Below are positions 1 to 8,720 of a DNA stretch of 64,000 nt, in pieces (positions within the stretch are counted from its first letter, which is position 1; every line of letters starts with the position of its first letter). Location of the stretch: contig NZ_QFYP01000001.1 of the NCBI RefSeq assembly GCF_003254505.1, forward strand, positions 1,162,001-1,226,000. The letters are read 5' to 3'. Under the pieces are notes generated by a model. It did not search any database. It was not told the DNA's origin and saw only the letters and a list, made by a program, of their open reading frames with translations. The stretch is from Phenylobacterium hankyongense. Lineage in GTDB: Bacteria > Pseudomonadota > Alphaproteobacteria > Caulobacterales > Caulobacteraceae. The position numbers and the translations under genes are program-made.

Positions 1-33
1 GGCGGCTCGTCGGAGACTTGGATGCGCGCCAAG

Positions 34-196
34 TTGCTCCCCCGTTGGGGGAGCTGTCAGCGAAGCTGACTGAGGGGGCTTCCCCCTGGGTTGGCGCGGA
101 CCGCAGCTGCACAGCCGCGGTGGAAGCCCCCTCCGTCTCGGCGCTGTTGCGCCGATCCACCTCCCCCAGATCGCGCTGCGCGCTGGGGGAGGAATG
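34..196. repeat. Composite palindromic intergenic repeat, copy 1
   Basis: Two halves separated by about 35 bases. The left half (34-85) contains the hairpin CTCCCCC/GGGGGAG, followed by the hairpin GTCAGC-GAA-GCTGAC and a GAGGGGG tract. The right half (120-196) is in the opposite sense: GCCCCCTCC, a short hairpin, then CCACCTCCCCC and a closing GGGGGAGGAA. Related copies are at 15918, 28355, 54181 and 54296. The left neighbour lies outside the window, so it cannot be told whether this copy also sits between convergent genes. Confidence 0.85.
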
Positions 197-253
197 ACGA
201 TCCATGTCCGAAAGCCGCCAGCGGTTCTCGGCGGGCGGGGCTATATTCGCTCC

Positions 254-790
254 ATGACCCAATACACCCTGTTCGAGACCGCCATCGGCTGGGCCGGCGT
301 CGCCTGGGGCGAGCGCGGGCTGGTCGGCGTCCACCTGCCGGAGCGGGAGGCGGAGAGCACGCGCCGCGGCGTGCTCAAGCGCTTCCCCGACGCCAGCGAG
401 GGCGAACCGCCGGCGGCGGTCGGCGAGGTGATCGCCCGCATCCGCGCCCTGCTGGTCGGCGAGAAGATCGATTTCGCCGACGCGCCGCTCGACCTCGCCC
501 GCGTCCCCGAGTTCAACGCCCGGGTCTATGCGATCGCCCGCGCCATTCCGCCGGGCGAGACCCTGACCTACGGCGAGATCGCGGTGAGGCTCGGCGACAA
601 GCTTTTGGCCCGCGACGTCGGCCAGGCGCTGGGCCAGAACCCCTGGCCGATCGTCGTGCCCTGCCACCGGGTGACGGCGGCGGACGGCAAGCCGGGCGGC
701 TTCTCCGCGCGCGGCGGCGTCAACACCAAGCTGAAGCTGCTGGCCATCGAGGGCGCCAAGGCCGCGGCCCAACCCTCGCTGTTCGACTGA
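254..790 (+). CDS. ogt: Methylated-DNA--protein-cysteine methyltransferase
   Basis: Predicted 178-residue suicide DNA repair protein that moves the alkyl group of O6-alkylguanine (or O4-alkylthymine) onto its own cysteine. The C-terminal half carries the active-site motif PCHRV with the acceptor Cys137, preceded by the typical helix-turn-helix region (GETLTYGEIA, then GQALGQNP). The N-terminal half is the short ribonuclease-like domain of the Ogt/AGT family. I chose the ATG at 254 because the 20 residues upstream in frame translate the edge of the palindromic repeat. It is a single gene, 82 bases before murI on the same strand. It is a stand-alone Ogt/AGT and has no Ada regulatory domain. Confidence 0.92.
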   Translation: MTQYTLFETAIGWAGVAWGERGLVGVHLPEREAESTRRGVLKRFPDASEGEPPAAVGEVIARIRALLVGEKIDFADAPLDLARVPEFNARVYAIARAIPPGETLTYGEIAVRLGDKLLARDVGQALGQNPWPIVVPCHRVTAADGKPGGFSARGGVNTKLKLLAIEGAKAAAQPSLFD

Positions 791-872
791 GCCCGGCGCG
801 CAATTGACGCCGGCGCCGGTTTTGCCGCGGGAAGGCTAGGCGACGCGCGGCGCGCCCGCTAACACCGCATCC

Positions 873-1724
873 ATGGCCATCGGCGTGTTCGATTCCGGCG
901 TGGGCGGTTTGACCGTCCATCACAGGCTCGTGGAGCGCTTCCCGCGAGCCGATTTCGTCTATCTCGCCGACCAGGCGAACGCCCCCTACGGCGGGCGGCC
1001 GGGCGAGGAGATCGTCGACCTGACCCGGGCCGGCTGCGAGCGGCTGTTCGCCGAGGGCTGCAACCTCGTGGTGCTGGCCTGCAACACCGCCGCCAGCGTG
1101 GCGCTCCGCCGGCTGCAGCAGACCTGGCTGCCGGGCTACCGCAAGGCGCTGGGGCGGCCGGTCAATGTGCTCGGCATCATCGTGCCGACCATCGAGGCGG
1201 CCACCGGCCTGCCCTGGGAGCACGAGGCCGAGCGGCGCGGCGACAAGGTGGAGAAGCTGGACGTCCTGGGGGTGTTCTCGACGCCGGCCACCGCCGCCAG
1301 CCGGGTCTATGAGATCGAGATCGACAAGCGCCGCCAGGACGTCGCGGTGTTCTCCGAACCCTGCCCGCAGCTGGCGCGGATGATCGAGGCCGGCGCGGAC
1401 GCCGCCGAACTCGCCGCGGTCATCGAGGGCCATGTGGTCACCCTCGCCAAGCGCATCGGCCGGCCGCCGGACCGGGCGATCCTCGGCTGCACCCACTACG
1501 AGATCGTCGCCGACCTGTTCCGCGCCGCCCTGCCCCCCGGCACGCCGCTGATCCACCAGCCGGACGCCACCGCCGACGCCCTCGAACGCTACTTCGAGCG
1601 CCATCCCGAGATCGACCCCGGCGCCGGCGGCGCGCGCCGCTTCCTGACCACCGGCAAGCCCGGCGCCCAGCACAGCATGGTCGAGACCTTCTGGGGCGGC
1701 CCCTTGCGCTTCGAGCGCGCCTAG
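873..1724 (+). CDS. murI: Glutamate racemase
   Basis: Interconverts L- and D-glutamate in the cytoplasm to supply D-Glu for the peptidoglycan stem peptide. The 283-residue length fits the family. The N-terminus reads IGVFDSGVGGLTV, the standard start of MurI. The two catalytic cysteines are visible: Cys70 in ACNTAAS and Cys206 in GCTHYE. Compared with many homologs there is a short insertion around residues 115-130 (the EHEAERRGDKVEK region). It lies between ogt and tesB with roughly 80-90 base gaps, so it may have its own promoter. Confidence 0.93.
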   Translation: MAIGVFDSGVGGLTVHHRLVERFPRADFVYLADQANAPYGGRPGEEIVDLTRAGCERLFAEGCNLVVLACNTAASVALRRLQQTWLPGYRKALGRPVNVLGIIVPTIEAATGLPWEHEAERRGDKVEKLDVLGVFSTPATAASRVYEIEIDKRRQDVAVFSEPCPQLARMIEAGADAAELAAVIEGHVVTLAKRIGRPPDRAILGCTHYEIVADLFRAALPPGTPLIHQPDATADALERYFERHPEIDPGAGGARRFLTTGKPGAQHSMVETFWGGPLRFERA

Positions 1725-1817
1725 ACGTCGCGCCTGCGGCCTCGCCGTCAGCTTGCCGCTGGTCGTCGCAGGGCTTAAGCGGAGCCCTTTCGCATCTGCA
1801 ACATTTCGACGGCGCCC

Positions 1818-2675
1818 ATGGAAACCGAAGACCTCACCGAGACCCTGCAGCTCGAACGGCTTGAGGTGAACCTGTTCCGCGGAACCACCGCCGACAACTC
1901 GCCGGGCCGGATCTTCGGCGGCCAGGTGATCGCCCAGTCGCTGCTGGCCGCCTACGAGACGGTGGAGGAGCGCATCTGCCACTCGATGCACTGCTACTTC
2001 ATCCGCCCCGGGGACCCGACCGTGCCGATCGTCTTCGAGGTCGACCGCTCGCGCGACGGCGGCAGCTTCACGACGCGCCGGGTGATCGCCGTCCAGCACG
2101 GCCAGCAGATCTTCAACCTGGCGGCCTCTTTCCAGGTCGCCGAGGAAGGCTTCGAGCACCAGGCGCCGATGCCGGCCGCGCCGGGCTGGGCGGACCTGCC
2201 CGACGAGGCCGAAGCGCAGCGCGAGGCCATGAAGGACGCCCCGGAGGCGGCCAAGCGCTGGCTCTCCCGCCCGCGCCCCATCGAGATGCGCTCGGCCGAT
2301 GCGCGGACCTATTTCCAGGACGGGCCGAAGGAGCCCACCAGCCAGGTGTGGTTCCGCGCCCGCGCGCCGATCGGCGGCGACCAGCACATGCACCAGGTGA
2401 TCCTGGCCTACGCCTCGGACATGAACCTGCTGTCCACCTCCATGCGCCCGCACGGGGTGCATTGGCAGACGCCGGGCTTCCAGTCGGCCAGCCTCGACCA
2501 CGCCATGTGGTTCCATCGGCCGGTGAACTTCAACGACTGGCACCTCTACGCCCAGGACAGCCCCTCGGCCTCCGGCGGGCGCGGCTTCATCCGCGGCACG
2601 GTCTACGCCGCCGACGGAACCCTGGTCGCCTCGGTCGCCCAGGAAGGCCTGATCCGGCTGCGCAAGCCGAAGTAG
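1818..2675 (+). CDS. tesB: Acyl-CoA thioesterase II
   Basis: Hydrolyses medium- and long-chain acyl-CoA to free fatty acid and CoA. At 285 residues it has the double-hotdog organisation of TesB. Repeat 1 covers roughly residues 10-110 (GRIFGGQVIAQSLLAA, then HSMHCYFIRPGD). Repeat 2 covers roughly 165-285 (the SLDHAMWFHRP region). Asp227 and Gln275 match the positions of the TesB catalytic Asp and Gln, and several Ser/Thr residues lie between them. It is convergent with the LysR gene, whose stop is 12 bases away. The 93 bases upstream contain no recognisable regulatory site. Confidence 0.92.
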   Translation: METEDLTETLQLERLEVNLFRGTTADNSPGRIFGGQVIAQSLLAAYETVEERICHSMHCYFIRPGDPTVPIVFEVDRSRDGGSFTTRRVIAVQHGQQIFNLAASFQVAEEGFEHQAPMPAAPGWADLPDEAEAQREAMKDAPEAAKRWLSRPRPIEMRSADARTYFQDGPKEPTSQVWFRARAPIGGDQHMHQVILAYASDMNLLSTSMRPHGVHWQTPGFQSASLDHAMWFHRPVNFNDWHLYAQDSPSASGGRGFIRGTVYAADGTLVASVAQEGLIRLRKPK

Positions 2676-2687
2676 CCGGCGCCTCGT

Positions 2688-3593
2688 TCATTCCGCGGCC
2701 CGCCCTTCCTGCACGTAGGCGGTGAAGCCGGCCACCAGGTGGTCGAACATCAGCCGCATCCGGTGGCTGGCCTTCAGGTTCTCGTGCATGACGATCCAGA
2801 CGCCGAGCCGGATGACGCTGATCCCCGGCATCACAGGGGTCAGGCCATAGCGCCGGCCGAGCGCGTCCTGGCAGACGCCGACCCCGAAGCCGGCGCGGAC
2901 CGCGGCGAACTGGGCGAGGTCGTTGTCCGACCGGAAGGCGAAGCGCTCGCGGCTGACCGGCACGTTCAGGCCGGGCAGATCCTTGATGCCGCGCGAGTCG
3001 CTGTCGAAGCCGATCACCGCGTGCTGCTCGGTCAGGTCGTCGAGGCTGCACGGCGTCCCGTGCCGGGCGAGATAGTCCGCGGTCGCATAGAAGCCCATGC
3101 GGACCTCGCCCACCTTGCGGGCCACCAGGGCGTTCTGGCTGGGCGGCATCATCCGCACCGCGATGTCCGCCTCGCGGCGTGACAGGTCCTCGGCGGCGTT
3201 GGACAGCATCAGCTCGATGATCACGCCGGGGTGCCGTTCCCGGAAGGCGGTGAGCATCGGCGGCAGCACCTCCGCGCCGACCATCTCGCTGGCGGTGATG
3301 CGGATCGACCCGGTCACCGAGTCCTTGGCGCCCGACGCGTCGCGCAGGGCCGCCTGGGCCGCGGCGGACATCTCCTGCAGGTGCGGCAGCAGCTCAAGCG
3401 CCAGGTCGGTCGGCTGCAGGCCGCGCGGGGAGCGGACGAACAGCGGCGCGCCCAGCCGGCGCTCCAGGGTCTCGATGTGGCGGCCGAGCGTCGGTTGCGT
3501 CAGCCCGCGCCCCTTGGCGGCGGCCGACAGGCTGCCGGCCTCGAGCACTGCGTGCAGGCTCTGGAACAGGTCCCATTCGGTCGCGCCGGCCAT
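2688..3593 (-). CDS. LysR-family transcriptional regulator
   Basis: Predicted 301-residue DNA-binding regulator. A winged helix-turn-helix occupies about residues 5-65 (FQSLHAVLEAGSLSAAAKG, then TQPTLGRHIETLERRLGAPLF). The rest is a periplasmic-binding-protein-like effector domain. The start was placed at the ATG at 3593; reading further upstream in frame runs into the region opposite leuC. It is transcribed away from leuC with about 138 bases between the two starts, so control of the leucine genes is possible. The HTH and the early effector domain resemble regulators of unrelated pathways, so the target is open. Confidence 0.9.
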   Translation of the reverse strand: MAGATEWDLFQSLHAVLEAGSLSAAAKGRGLTQPTLGRHIETLERRLGAPLFVRSPRGLQPTDLALELLPHLQEMSAAAQAALRDASGAKDSVTGSIRITASEMVGAEVLPPMLTAFRERHPGVIIELMLSNAAEDLSRREADIAVRMMPPSQNALVARKVGEVRMGFYATADYLARHGTPCSLDDLTEQHAVIGFDSDSRGIKDLPGLNVPVSRERFAFRSDNDLAQFAAVRAGFGVGVCQDALGRRYGLTPVMPGISVIRLGVWIVMHENLKASHRMRLMFDHLVAGFTAYVQEGRAAE

Positions 3594-3731
3594 GCGCCTA
3601 TCAACACCCGATGCGCCGGGATCGGCAACGCCCGGCGCTCGCGCAGACGCAACGCGCGGGCAGGAACTTGCTGCAACTGCGGATAAAATGCGGCGTCGCA
3701 GCACTAGACGTGCGCGGGTCCGGGGACCTAC

Positions 3732-5165
3732 ATGCGGTCCATGCCCGGCAAGACGCTTTACGACAAGATTTGGGACGCCCACGTCGTCACCGCCTCCAGC
3801 GAAGGAGGCCAGGACGGCGAGGCCATCCTCTATATCGACCTGCACCTGATCCACGAGGTGACCACGCCGCAGGCCTTCGCCGGCCTGCGCGCGGCCCATC
3901 GGCCGGTGCGCCGTCCCGACCGCACCCTGGCGGTGGCGGACCACAACGTGCCGACCGAAGGCCAGGGCCTCGGCGTCGGCGCGGTGGCCGACGAGGAGGC
4001 GCGCCTGCAGTTGCAGACCCTGGAGCGCAACGTCGCGGAGAACGGCATCGAGTTCTTCCCGATGGGCGACGTCCGCAACGGCATCGTCCACGTGGTCGGC
4101 CCCGAGCAGGGGCGCACCCAGCCGGGGATGACCATCGTCTGCGGCGACAGCCATACCTCGACCCACGGCGCGTTCGGGGCGCTGGCCCAGGGCATCGGCA
4201 CCTCCGAAGTCGAGCACGTGCTCGCCACCCAGACCCTGCGCCAGAAGAAATCGAAGAACCTGCGGGTGCTGATCGAGGGGACGCCCGCGCCAGGGGTCGG
4301 CGCCAAGGACTTCGCGCTGGCGGTGATCGGCGAGATCGGCACCGCCGGCGGCACCGGCTACGTCATCGAATACGCCGGTGACGCGGTCCGGGCGCTGTCC
4401 ATGGAAGGGCGGATGACGCTCTGCAACCTGACCATCGAGGCGGGCGCCCGCGCCGGCCTGGTGGCGCCGGACGAGGCCACCTTCGACTACATCCGCGGCC
4501 GGCCGGCCGCGCCCAAGGGCGGCGCCTGGGAGATGGCGCTGGACTACTGGAAGAGCTTCTTCAGCGACCCCGACGCGGTGTTCGACCGCGAGGTGCGGAT
4601 CGACGCCTCGGCCATCGCGCCGCTGGTCACCTGGGGCACCAGCCCCGAGGACGTGATCGCGGTCACCGACCGCGCGCCCGACCCCGCCGCGCTCGCCACC
4701 CCGGAGAAGCGGGCCTCGGCCGAGCGCGCGCTGGAATACATGGGCCTGACCGCCGGCCAGCCGATCACCGAGGCCAAGGTCGACGTGGTGTTCATCGGCT
4801 CATGCACCAACAGCCGCATCGAGGATCTGCGCCAGGCCGCCAAGGTGGCGGAAGGCCGCCAGGTCGCGCCGCACGTGCGGGCCATGGTGGTGCCGGGCTC
4901 GGGCCTGGTGAAGGCGCAGGCCGAGGAAGAGGGCCTGGACCAGGTGTTCCTGGCCGCCGGCTTCGAATGGCGCGAGCCGGGCTGCTCGATGTGCCTGGGC
5001 ATGAACCCCGACCGCCTGAAGCCGGGCGAACGCTGCGCCTCGACCTCCAACCGCAACTTCGAGGGCCGGCAGGGCCGCGGCGGACGCACCCACCTGATGA
5101 GCCCGGCCATGGCCGCCGCCGCCGCCATCGCCGGCCACATCGCCGACGTCAGGGACTTCATCTGA
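3732..5165 (+). CDS. leuC: 3-isopropylmalate dehydratase, large subunit
   Basis: Catalyses the second step of leucine synthesis, isomerising 2-isopropylmalate to 3-isopropylmalate with LeuD. It is an aconitase-family protein of 477 residues. The [4Fe-4S] cluster ligands are Cys358 in SCTNSR, and Cys418 and Cys421 in the [11 protein letters not shown] segment. The segments [12 protein letters not shown] and [12 protein letters not shown] are family signatures. I kept the ATG at 3732 because a GGGG tract lies about 7 bases upstream; the ATG at 3741 ([11 protein letters not shown]) is an equally plausible start. It is followed after 2 bases by the VOC gene and then leuD. Confidence 0.96.
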   Translation: MRSMPGKTLYDKIWDAHVVTASSEGGQDGEAILYIDLHLIHEVTTPQAFAGLRAAHRPVRRPDRTLAVADHNVPTEGQGLGVGAVADEEARLQLQTLERNVAENGIEFFPMGDVRNGIVHVVGPEQGRTQPGMTIVCGDSHTSTHGAFGALAQGIGTSEVEHVLATQTLRQKKSKNLRVLIEGTPAPGVGAKDFALAVIGEIGTAGGTGYVIEYAGDAVRALSMEGRMTLCNLTIEAGARAGLVAPDEATFDYIRGRPAAPKGGAWEMALDYWKSFFSDPDAVFDREVRIDASAIAPLVTWGTSPEDVIAVTDRAPDPAALATPEKRASAERALEYMGLTAGQPITEAKVDVVFIGSCTNSRIEDLRQAAKVAEGRQVAPHVRAMVVPGSGLVKAQAEEEGLDQVFLAAGFEWREPGCSMCLGMNPDRLKPGERCASTSNRNFEGRQGRGGRTHLMSPAMAAAAAIAGHIADVRDFI

Positions 5166-5167
5166 CG

Positions 5168-6043
5168 ATGATCACCGCCCTGGACCATGTCGCCCTGGCG
5201 GTGCGGGACCTGGACGCCGCGGTGGAGGGCTACAGCCGCCTGCTGGGCGTCGCGCCCAATTGGCTGGGCGGCGACGGCGGCGCGCGCCACGCCTGGTTCC
5301 AGTTCCCCGACATGGCGCTGGACGTGATCAGCCCGCATGGCGAGGGCGCGTTCGGCGATCGCCTGCGCGGCCATCTCGAGGCGCACGGCGAGGGGATCTG
5401 GGCCGTGGCGTTCACGGCCAGCGACCTCGACGGTTTCCAGACGCTGCTCGGCCGGCGCGGCCTGCGCGCCACGCCGCCGGCGTTGACCCGCTCCACCCAC
5501 GACGACGGCCGCAAGCGCTACTGGCTGGGTTCGAACCCGCACCCGGGCGACACCGGCGGCCTGCAGGTGCTGCTGATCGCCCCGCCGCGCGACGGCGTCG
5601 CCTGGCCGCTGTCCGAGCCGACCGGGGAGGCGCCGGTGACGCGCCTCGACCATGTGGTGGTCCGCACGCCGAACCCCGAGCGGGCGCTGGCCATCTGGGG
5701 CGCGAAGCTCGGCCTCGACCTGCGCCTGGATCGCAGCAACGCGCAGTGGGGCGCGCGCCAACTGTTCTTCAAGGCCGGCGACTCGGTGGTCGAGTTCGGC
5801 GCCAGCCTGGCGGCGCCGGTCTCCGCCGACCCCGACAGCTTCGGCGGCCTGGCCTGGCGGGTCGACGATCCGGACGCCGCCCGGCGCCGCCTGGCCGAGG
5901 CCGGCTTCGACGTCTCCGAGCTCCGCACCGGCCGCAAGCCGGGCACCCAGGTCTTCACCGTCCGCGACGCGCCCGCCGGCGTGCCCACCCTGATCCTCAG
6001 CGCCGAGCCGGCGCCCAGCCCTGCCCCACGAGAACCCGCCTGA
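5168..6043 (+). CDS. Two-domain VOC/glyoxalase-like protein
   Basis: A 291-residue protein made of two tandem vicinal-oxygen-chelate modules. The first begins [15 protein letters not shown] and runs to about residue 145. The second begins [15 protein letters not shown] near residue 160. VOC proteins bind a divalent metal with paired beta-alpha-beta-beta-beta units and act as dioxygenases, lyases, isomerases or resistance proteins; the substrate here is unknown. It starts 2 bases after leuC and overlaps leuD by one base (TGATG), so it is co-translated with the two dehydratase subunits. It has no known role in leucine synthesis. Confidence 0.85.
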   Translation: MITALDHVALAVRDLDAAVEGYSRLLGVAPNWLGGDGGARHAWFQFPDMALDVISPHGEGAFGDRLRGHLEAHGEGIWAVAFTASDLDGFQTLLGRRGLRATPPALTRSTHDDGRKRYWLGSNPHPGDTGGLQVLLIAPPRDGVAWPLSEPTGEAPVTRLDHVVVRTPNPERALAIWGAKLGLDLRLDRSNAQWGARQLFFKAGDSVVEFGASLAAPVSADPDSFGGLAWRVDDPDAARRRLAEAGFDVSELRTGRKPGTQVFTVRDAPAGVPTLILSAEPAPSPAPREPA

Positions 6044-6654
6044 TGGACGCATTCACCCGCCTGGACGCCAAGATCGCGCCGTTGCCGATGGCCAACATCG
6101 ACACCGACCAGATCATCCCCAAGCAGTTCCTCAAGACCATCGACCGCGAGGGCATGGCCAAGGGCCTGTTCTACGACTTCCGCTTCGACGAGCAGGGCCG
6201 GGAGAAGCCGGACTTCATCCTCAACCGGCCGGAGTACAAGGGCTCGGGCGTGCTGGTGGCCGGCGACAACTTCGGCTGCGGCTCCAGCCGCGAGCACGCC
6301 GCCTGGGCGCTGCTGGACTTCGGCGTCCGCTGCGTGATCTCCACCAGCTTCGCCGACATCTTCTACAACAACTGCTTCCAGAACGGCCTGCTGCCGGTGG
6401 TGCTGGGCGCCGACGAGGTGCAGGCGCTGATGGAGGAGGCCAAGGGCGGCAACCACCTGGTCACCGTGGACCTGGAGCAGCAGACGGTGGTCTCTCCGTC
6501 GGGCCAGACCTTCCGCTTCCAGATCGACCCGCAGCGCAAGGAGAAGATGCTGAAGGGCCTCGACGCCATCGGCGAGACCCTGCAGGCCGCGACCTCCATC
6601 GACGTCTACGAGATGAAGCGGGCGCTCGCCCAGCCGTGGCTGGAAGTCGCATGA
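6043..6654 (+). CDS. leuD: 3-isopropylmalate dehydratase, small subunit
   Basis: Swivel-domain partner of LeuC, 203 residues, the usual length. The segments [16 protein letters not shown] near the N-terminus and [17 protein letters not shown] near residues 75-90 are the diagnostic substrate-contacting loops of LeuD. The start ATG at 6043 overlaps the TGA of the VOC gene. The stop overlaps the next gene by ATGA. The LeuC and LeuD reading frames are intact, so a functional isomerase is expected. Confidence 0.96.
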   Translation: MDAFTRLDAKIAPLPMANIDTDQIIPKQFLKTIDREGMAKGLFYDFRFDEQGREKPDFILNRPEYKGSGVLVAGDNFGCGSSREHAAWALLDFGVRCVISTSFADIFYNNCFQNGLLPVVLGADEVQALMEEAKGGNHLVTVDLEQQTVVSPSGQTFRFQIDPQRKEKMLKGLDAIGETLQAATSIDVYEMKRALAQPWLEVA

Positions 6655-6953
6655 GCGTCCTGATCGCCGGCACGATGCGCGTGCCGCCGCAGAACCTGGC
6701 CGCCCTGAAGCCGCACATGCACGCCATGCTGGCCGCCAGCCGCGCCGAGGACGGCTGCGTCGAATACTCCTATGGCGAGGATGTCGCCGAGCCGGGGCTG
6801 ATCCGGGTGTTCGAGGTCTGGCGCGACCAGGCCGCCATCGACGCCCATTTCAAGACCCCGCACATGGCCAAATGGCGGGCCGCCGGCGCCGAACTGGGGG
6901 TCTCCGACCGCAGGCTCTTCAGCTACGAGGTCGGCTCCCAGCGCCCGCTGTGA
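6651..6953 (+). CDS. Antibiotic biosynthesis monooxygenase (ABM) domain protein
   Basis: A 100-residue single-domain dimeric alpha+beta barrel (ABM) protein. Family features are the N-terminal strand [10 protein letters not shown], the central [11 protein letters not shown], the segment [19 protein letters not shown], and a closing strand. Members include quinol monooxygenases such as YgiN and many proteins of unknown function. The ATGA overlap with leuD puts it at the end of the leuC-VOC-leuD-ABM run, implying co-translation. The specific reaction cannot be deduced. Confidence 0.85.
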   Translation: MSVLIAGTMRVPPQNLAALKPHMHAMLAASRAEDGCVEYSYGEDVAEPGLIRVFEVWRDQAAIDAHFKTPHMAKWRAAGAELGVSDRRLFSYEVGSQRPL

Positions 6954-7070
6954 CACGGACGCCCGCCCGGGCAGGTTCCATGGACAGTCCGCCACCGGAT
7001 CGACTATCACGCCAGGACGGCGGCCGGGGGGCTTGGGCCGCGGGCGACGGGTCTGGCGAGATGACGGGCG

Positions 7071-8720
7071 ATGGAATCTGACAGGCCGCCCGTGAAGGCC
7101 GACCCCGCGACTCCCGCCCGGGAGCCCGGCGCGGACGCGCCGCCGCCCGGCCGCGCCGCGAGGACCCTCTGGCAGGACGACGACTTGGTCGCGGCGCAAC
7201 GCGGCGTCGAATGGCTCTCCGGCCAGCTCGCCGAAGCCCAGGCGCGCAACCGAACCCTGGAAGCGCGACTGCAGGCCGTCGCCGCCTCGACGTCCTGGCG
7301 GATCACCCGGCCCTTGCGCGGCCTGATGCTGCTGCTCCGCGGCCAGCTCCCCCTGCGCCGGCTCGCCGCCCGGATGCGGCCTGGGGCGGCTCCGCCCGCC
7401 GAGCCGATCCGGCCGGCCCCCAGGCCGGTGCGGTTCCCGCGTCCCGGCACGCTGGCGGCGCTCCCGCCGCTCGCCACGGAGACGCCGCAGCCGCTCGACG
7501 TGACCGTCTCCGTGGTGGTGCCGACCTATAACGCCGGTCCCGAATTCCACTGGCTGCTGCGCAAGCTCCAGGGGCAGCAGGGGCTGGCGGGGATCGAGAT
7601 CGTGGTGGTCGATTCCGGCTCCACCGACGGCACCGCCGAACTGGCCGAGCGGTCGGGCTGCAAGGTGGTGCGCATCCCCAACAGCGACTTCAGCCACAGC
7701 TATGCGCGCAACCTGGGCGCCGACAACGCCGGCGGCCAGCTGCTGCTGTTCACCGTGCAGGACGCCTATCCGATCGGCGACTGGTGGCTGCACACCCTGG
7801 CGCTCGCCCTGACCCGCCCGGCGTCGGAAGAGGTGCGGCTGGCCGCGGTCTCCTGCGCGGAGTTCCCGCGGCGCGACAGCGAGATCTTCTACAACGCCGC
7901 CGCCGAGAACCATTACCGCTTCCTGGGCTGCCACGACGTGGACCGGGTCGGGGCGTTCCGCGGCGAGGACCAGGTCGAGCTGCGCACCCAGGGCCAGCTC
8001 AGCGACGTGGCCTGCCTGATCGGCGCGGAGACCTTCCAGGCCTACCGCTACGAAGGCCGCTACGCCGAGGACCTGGTGCTGGGGATCCGGCTGATCCGCG
8101 ACGGGCTGCGGACCGGCATGCTGTCGTCGGTGCGGGTGATCCACTCCCACAACCGCCCGCCCGCCTACCACCTGAAGCGCAGCTTCGTGGACCTGATCTT
8201 CCTCCTGGAGGTGTTCCCGGACTTCCCCCTGCCGCCGCCGCCGGCGATCGGCGCGGTGGTGACCGCGGCCCGGGCCTTCGATGGCCTGTTGCGGGACTGG
8301 CGGCCGGCCGCGGGCGCGCCGGCGGGGGCGGCGGTGCGCAGCCTGGCCGAAGCCGCCCGCCGCGGCCCGGTGCGGGTGCTGTCCAAGGCCGCCGCGCCCG
8401 ATCTCGGCTTCGCGCCCTTGGGCCCCTGGCTCACCCACTGGCTCGAACAGGTCGACCCCGACTACGACCTCGCCGACCTGGAGCCGGTGCGGGAGATGTT
8501 CGTCGGCCGGCTGCGCCACATGGCAACCTATGTGGACGGGGTCTACGACGTGCTGGACGACCATCTCGCCGTCGACCTGACCGCGGCGGCCCACAAGACC
8601 CTGGCGGCGACGATCGGGGCGATGCTGGCCGTCTTCTACCTGGCCGAGGCGGGATCGGCGTCCGGCGCCCGACGCGCGGCGCTGGACGAGCTGCGGCGCA
8701 TCATGCTGGCGGGGATCTGA
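7071..8720 (+). CDS. Family 2 glycosyltransferase with N-terminal helical extension
   Basis: A 549-residue protein. Residues about 35-70 form a short coiled coil (VEWLSGQLAEAQARNRTLEA), followed by the STSWRITRPLRGL segment often seen N-terminal to polysaccharide glycosyltransferases. The GT-A catalytic domain begins at about residue 145 (VSVVVPTYNAG), with the nucleotide-sugar motif VVVDSGSTDG and a QDA motif in place of DxD. The C-terminal 170 residues are helical and unassigned. No membrane segment is evident. The gene is translationally linked to the next glycosyltransferase by a one-base overlap. The pair probably builds a surface polysaccharide or O-antigen; the acceptor is unknown. Confidence 0.85.
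   Translation: MESDRPPVKADPATPAREPGADAPPPGRAARTLWQDDDLVAAQRGVEWLSGQLAEAQARNRTLEARLQAVAASTSWRITRPLRGLMLLLRGQLPLRRLAARMRPGAAPPAEPIRPAPRPVRFPRPGTLAALPPLATETPQPLDVTVSVVVPTYNAGPEFHWLLRKLQGQQGLAGIEIVVVDSGSTDGTAELAERSGCKVVRIPNSDFSHSYARNLGADNAGGQLLLFTVQDAYPIGDWWLHTLALALTRPASEEVRLAAVSCAEFPRRDSEIFYNAAAENHYRFLGCHDVDRVGAFRGEDQVELRTQGQLSDVACLIGAETFQAYRYEGRYAEDLVLGIRLIRDGLRTGMLSSVRVIHSHNRPPAYHLKRSFVDLIFLLEVFPDFPLPPPPAIGAVVTAARAFDGLLRDWRPAAGAPAGAAVRSLAEAARRGPVRVLSKAAAPDLGFAPLGPWLTHWLEQVDPDYDLADLEPVREMFVGRLRHMATYVDGVYDVLDDHLAVDLTAAAHKTLAATIGAMLAVFYLAEAGSASGARRAALDELRRIMLAGI

Noticed and set aside
720..2543. Long open frame on the minus strand across murI and tesB (607 codons)
   Set aside because: It is antisense to two clearly real genes. 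Its product is Arg/Gly/His-rich low-complexity sequence, the usual shadow of GC-rich coding DNA.
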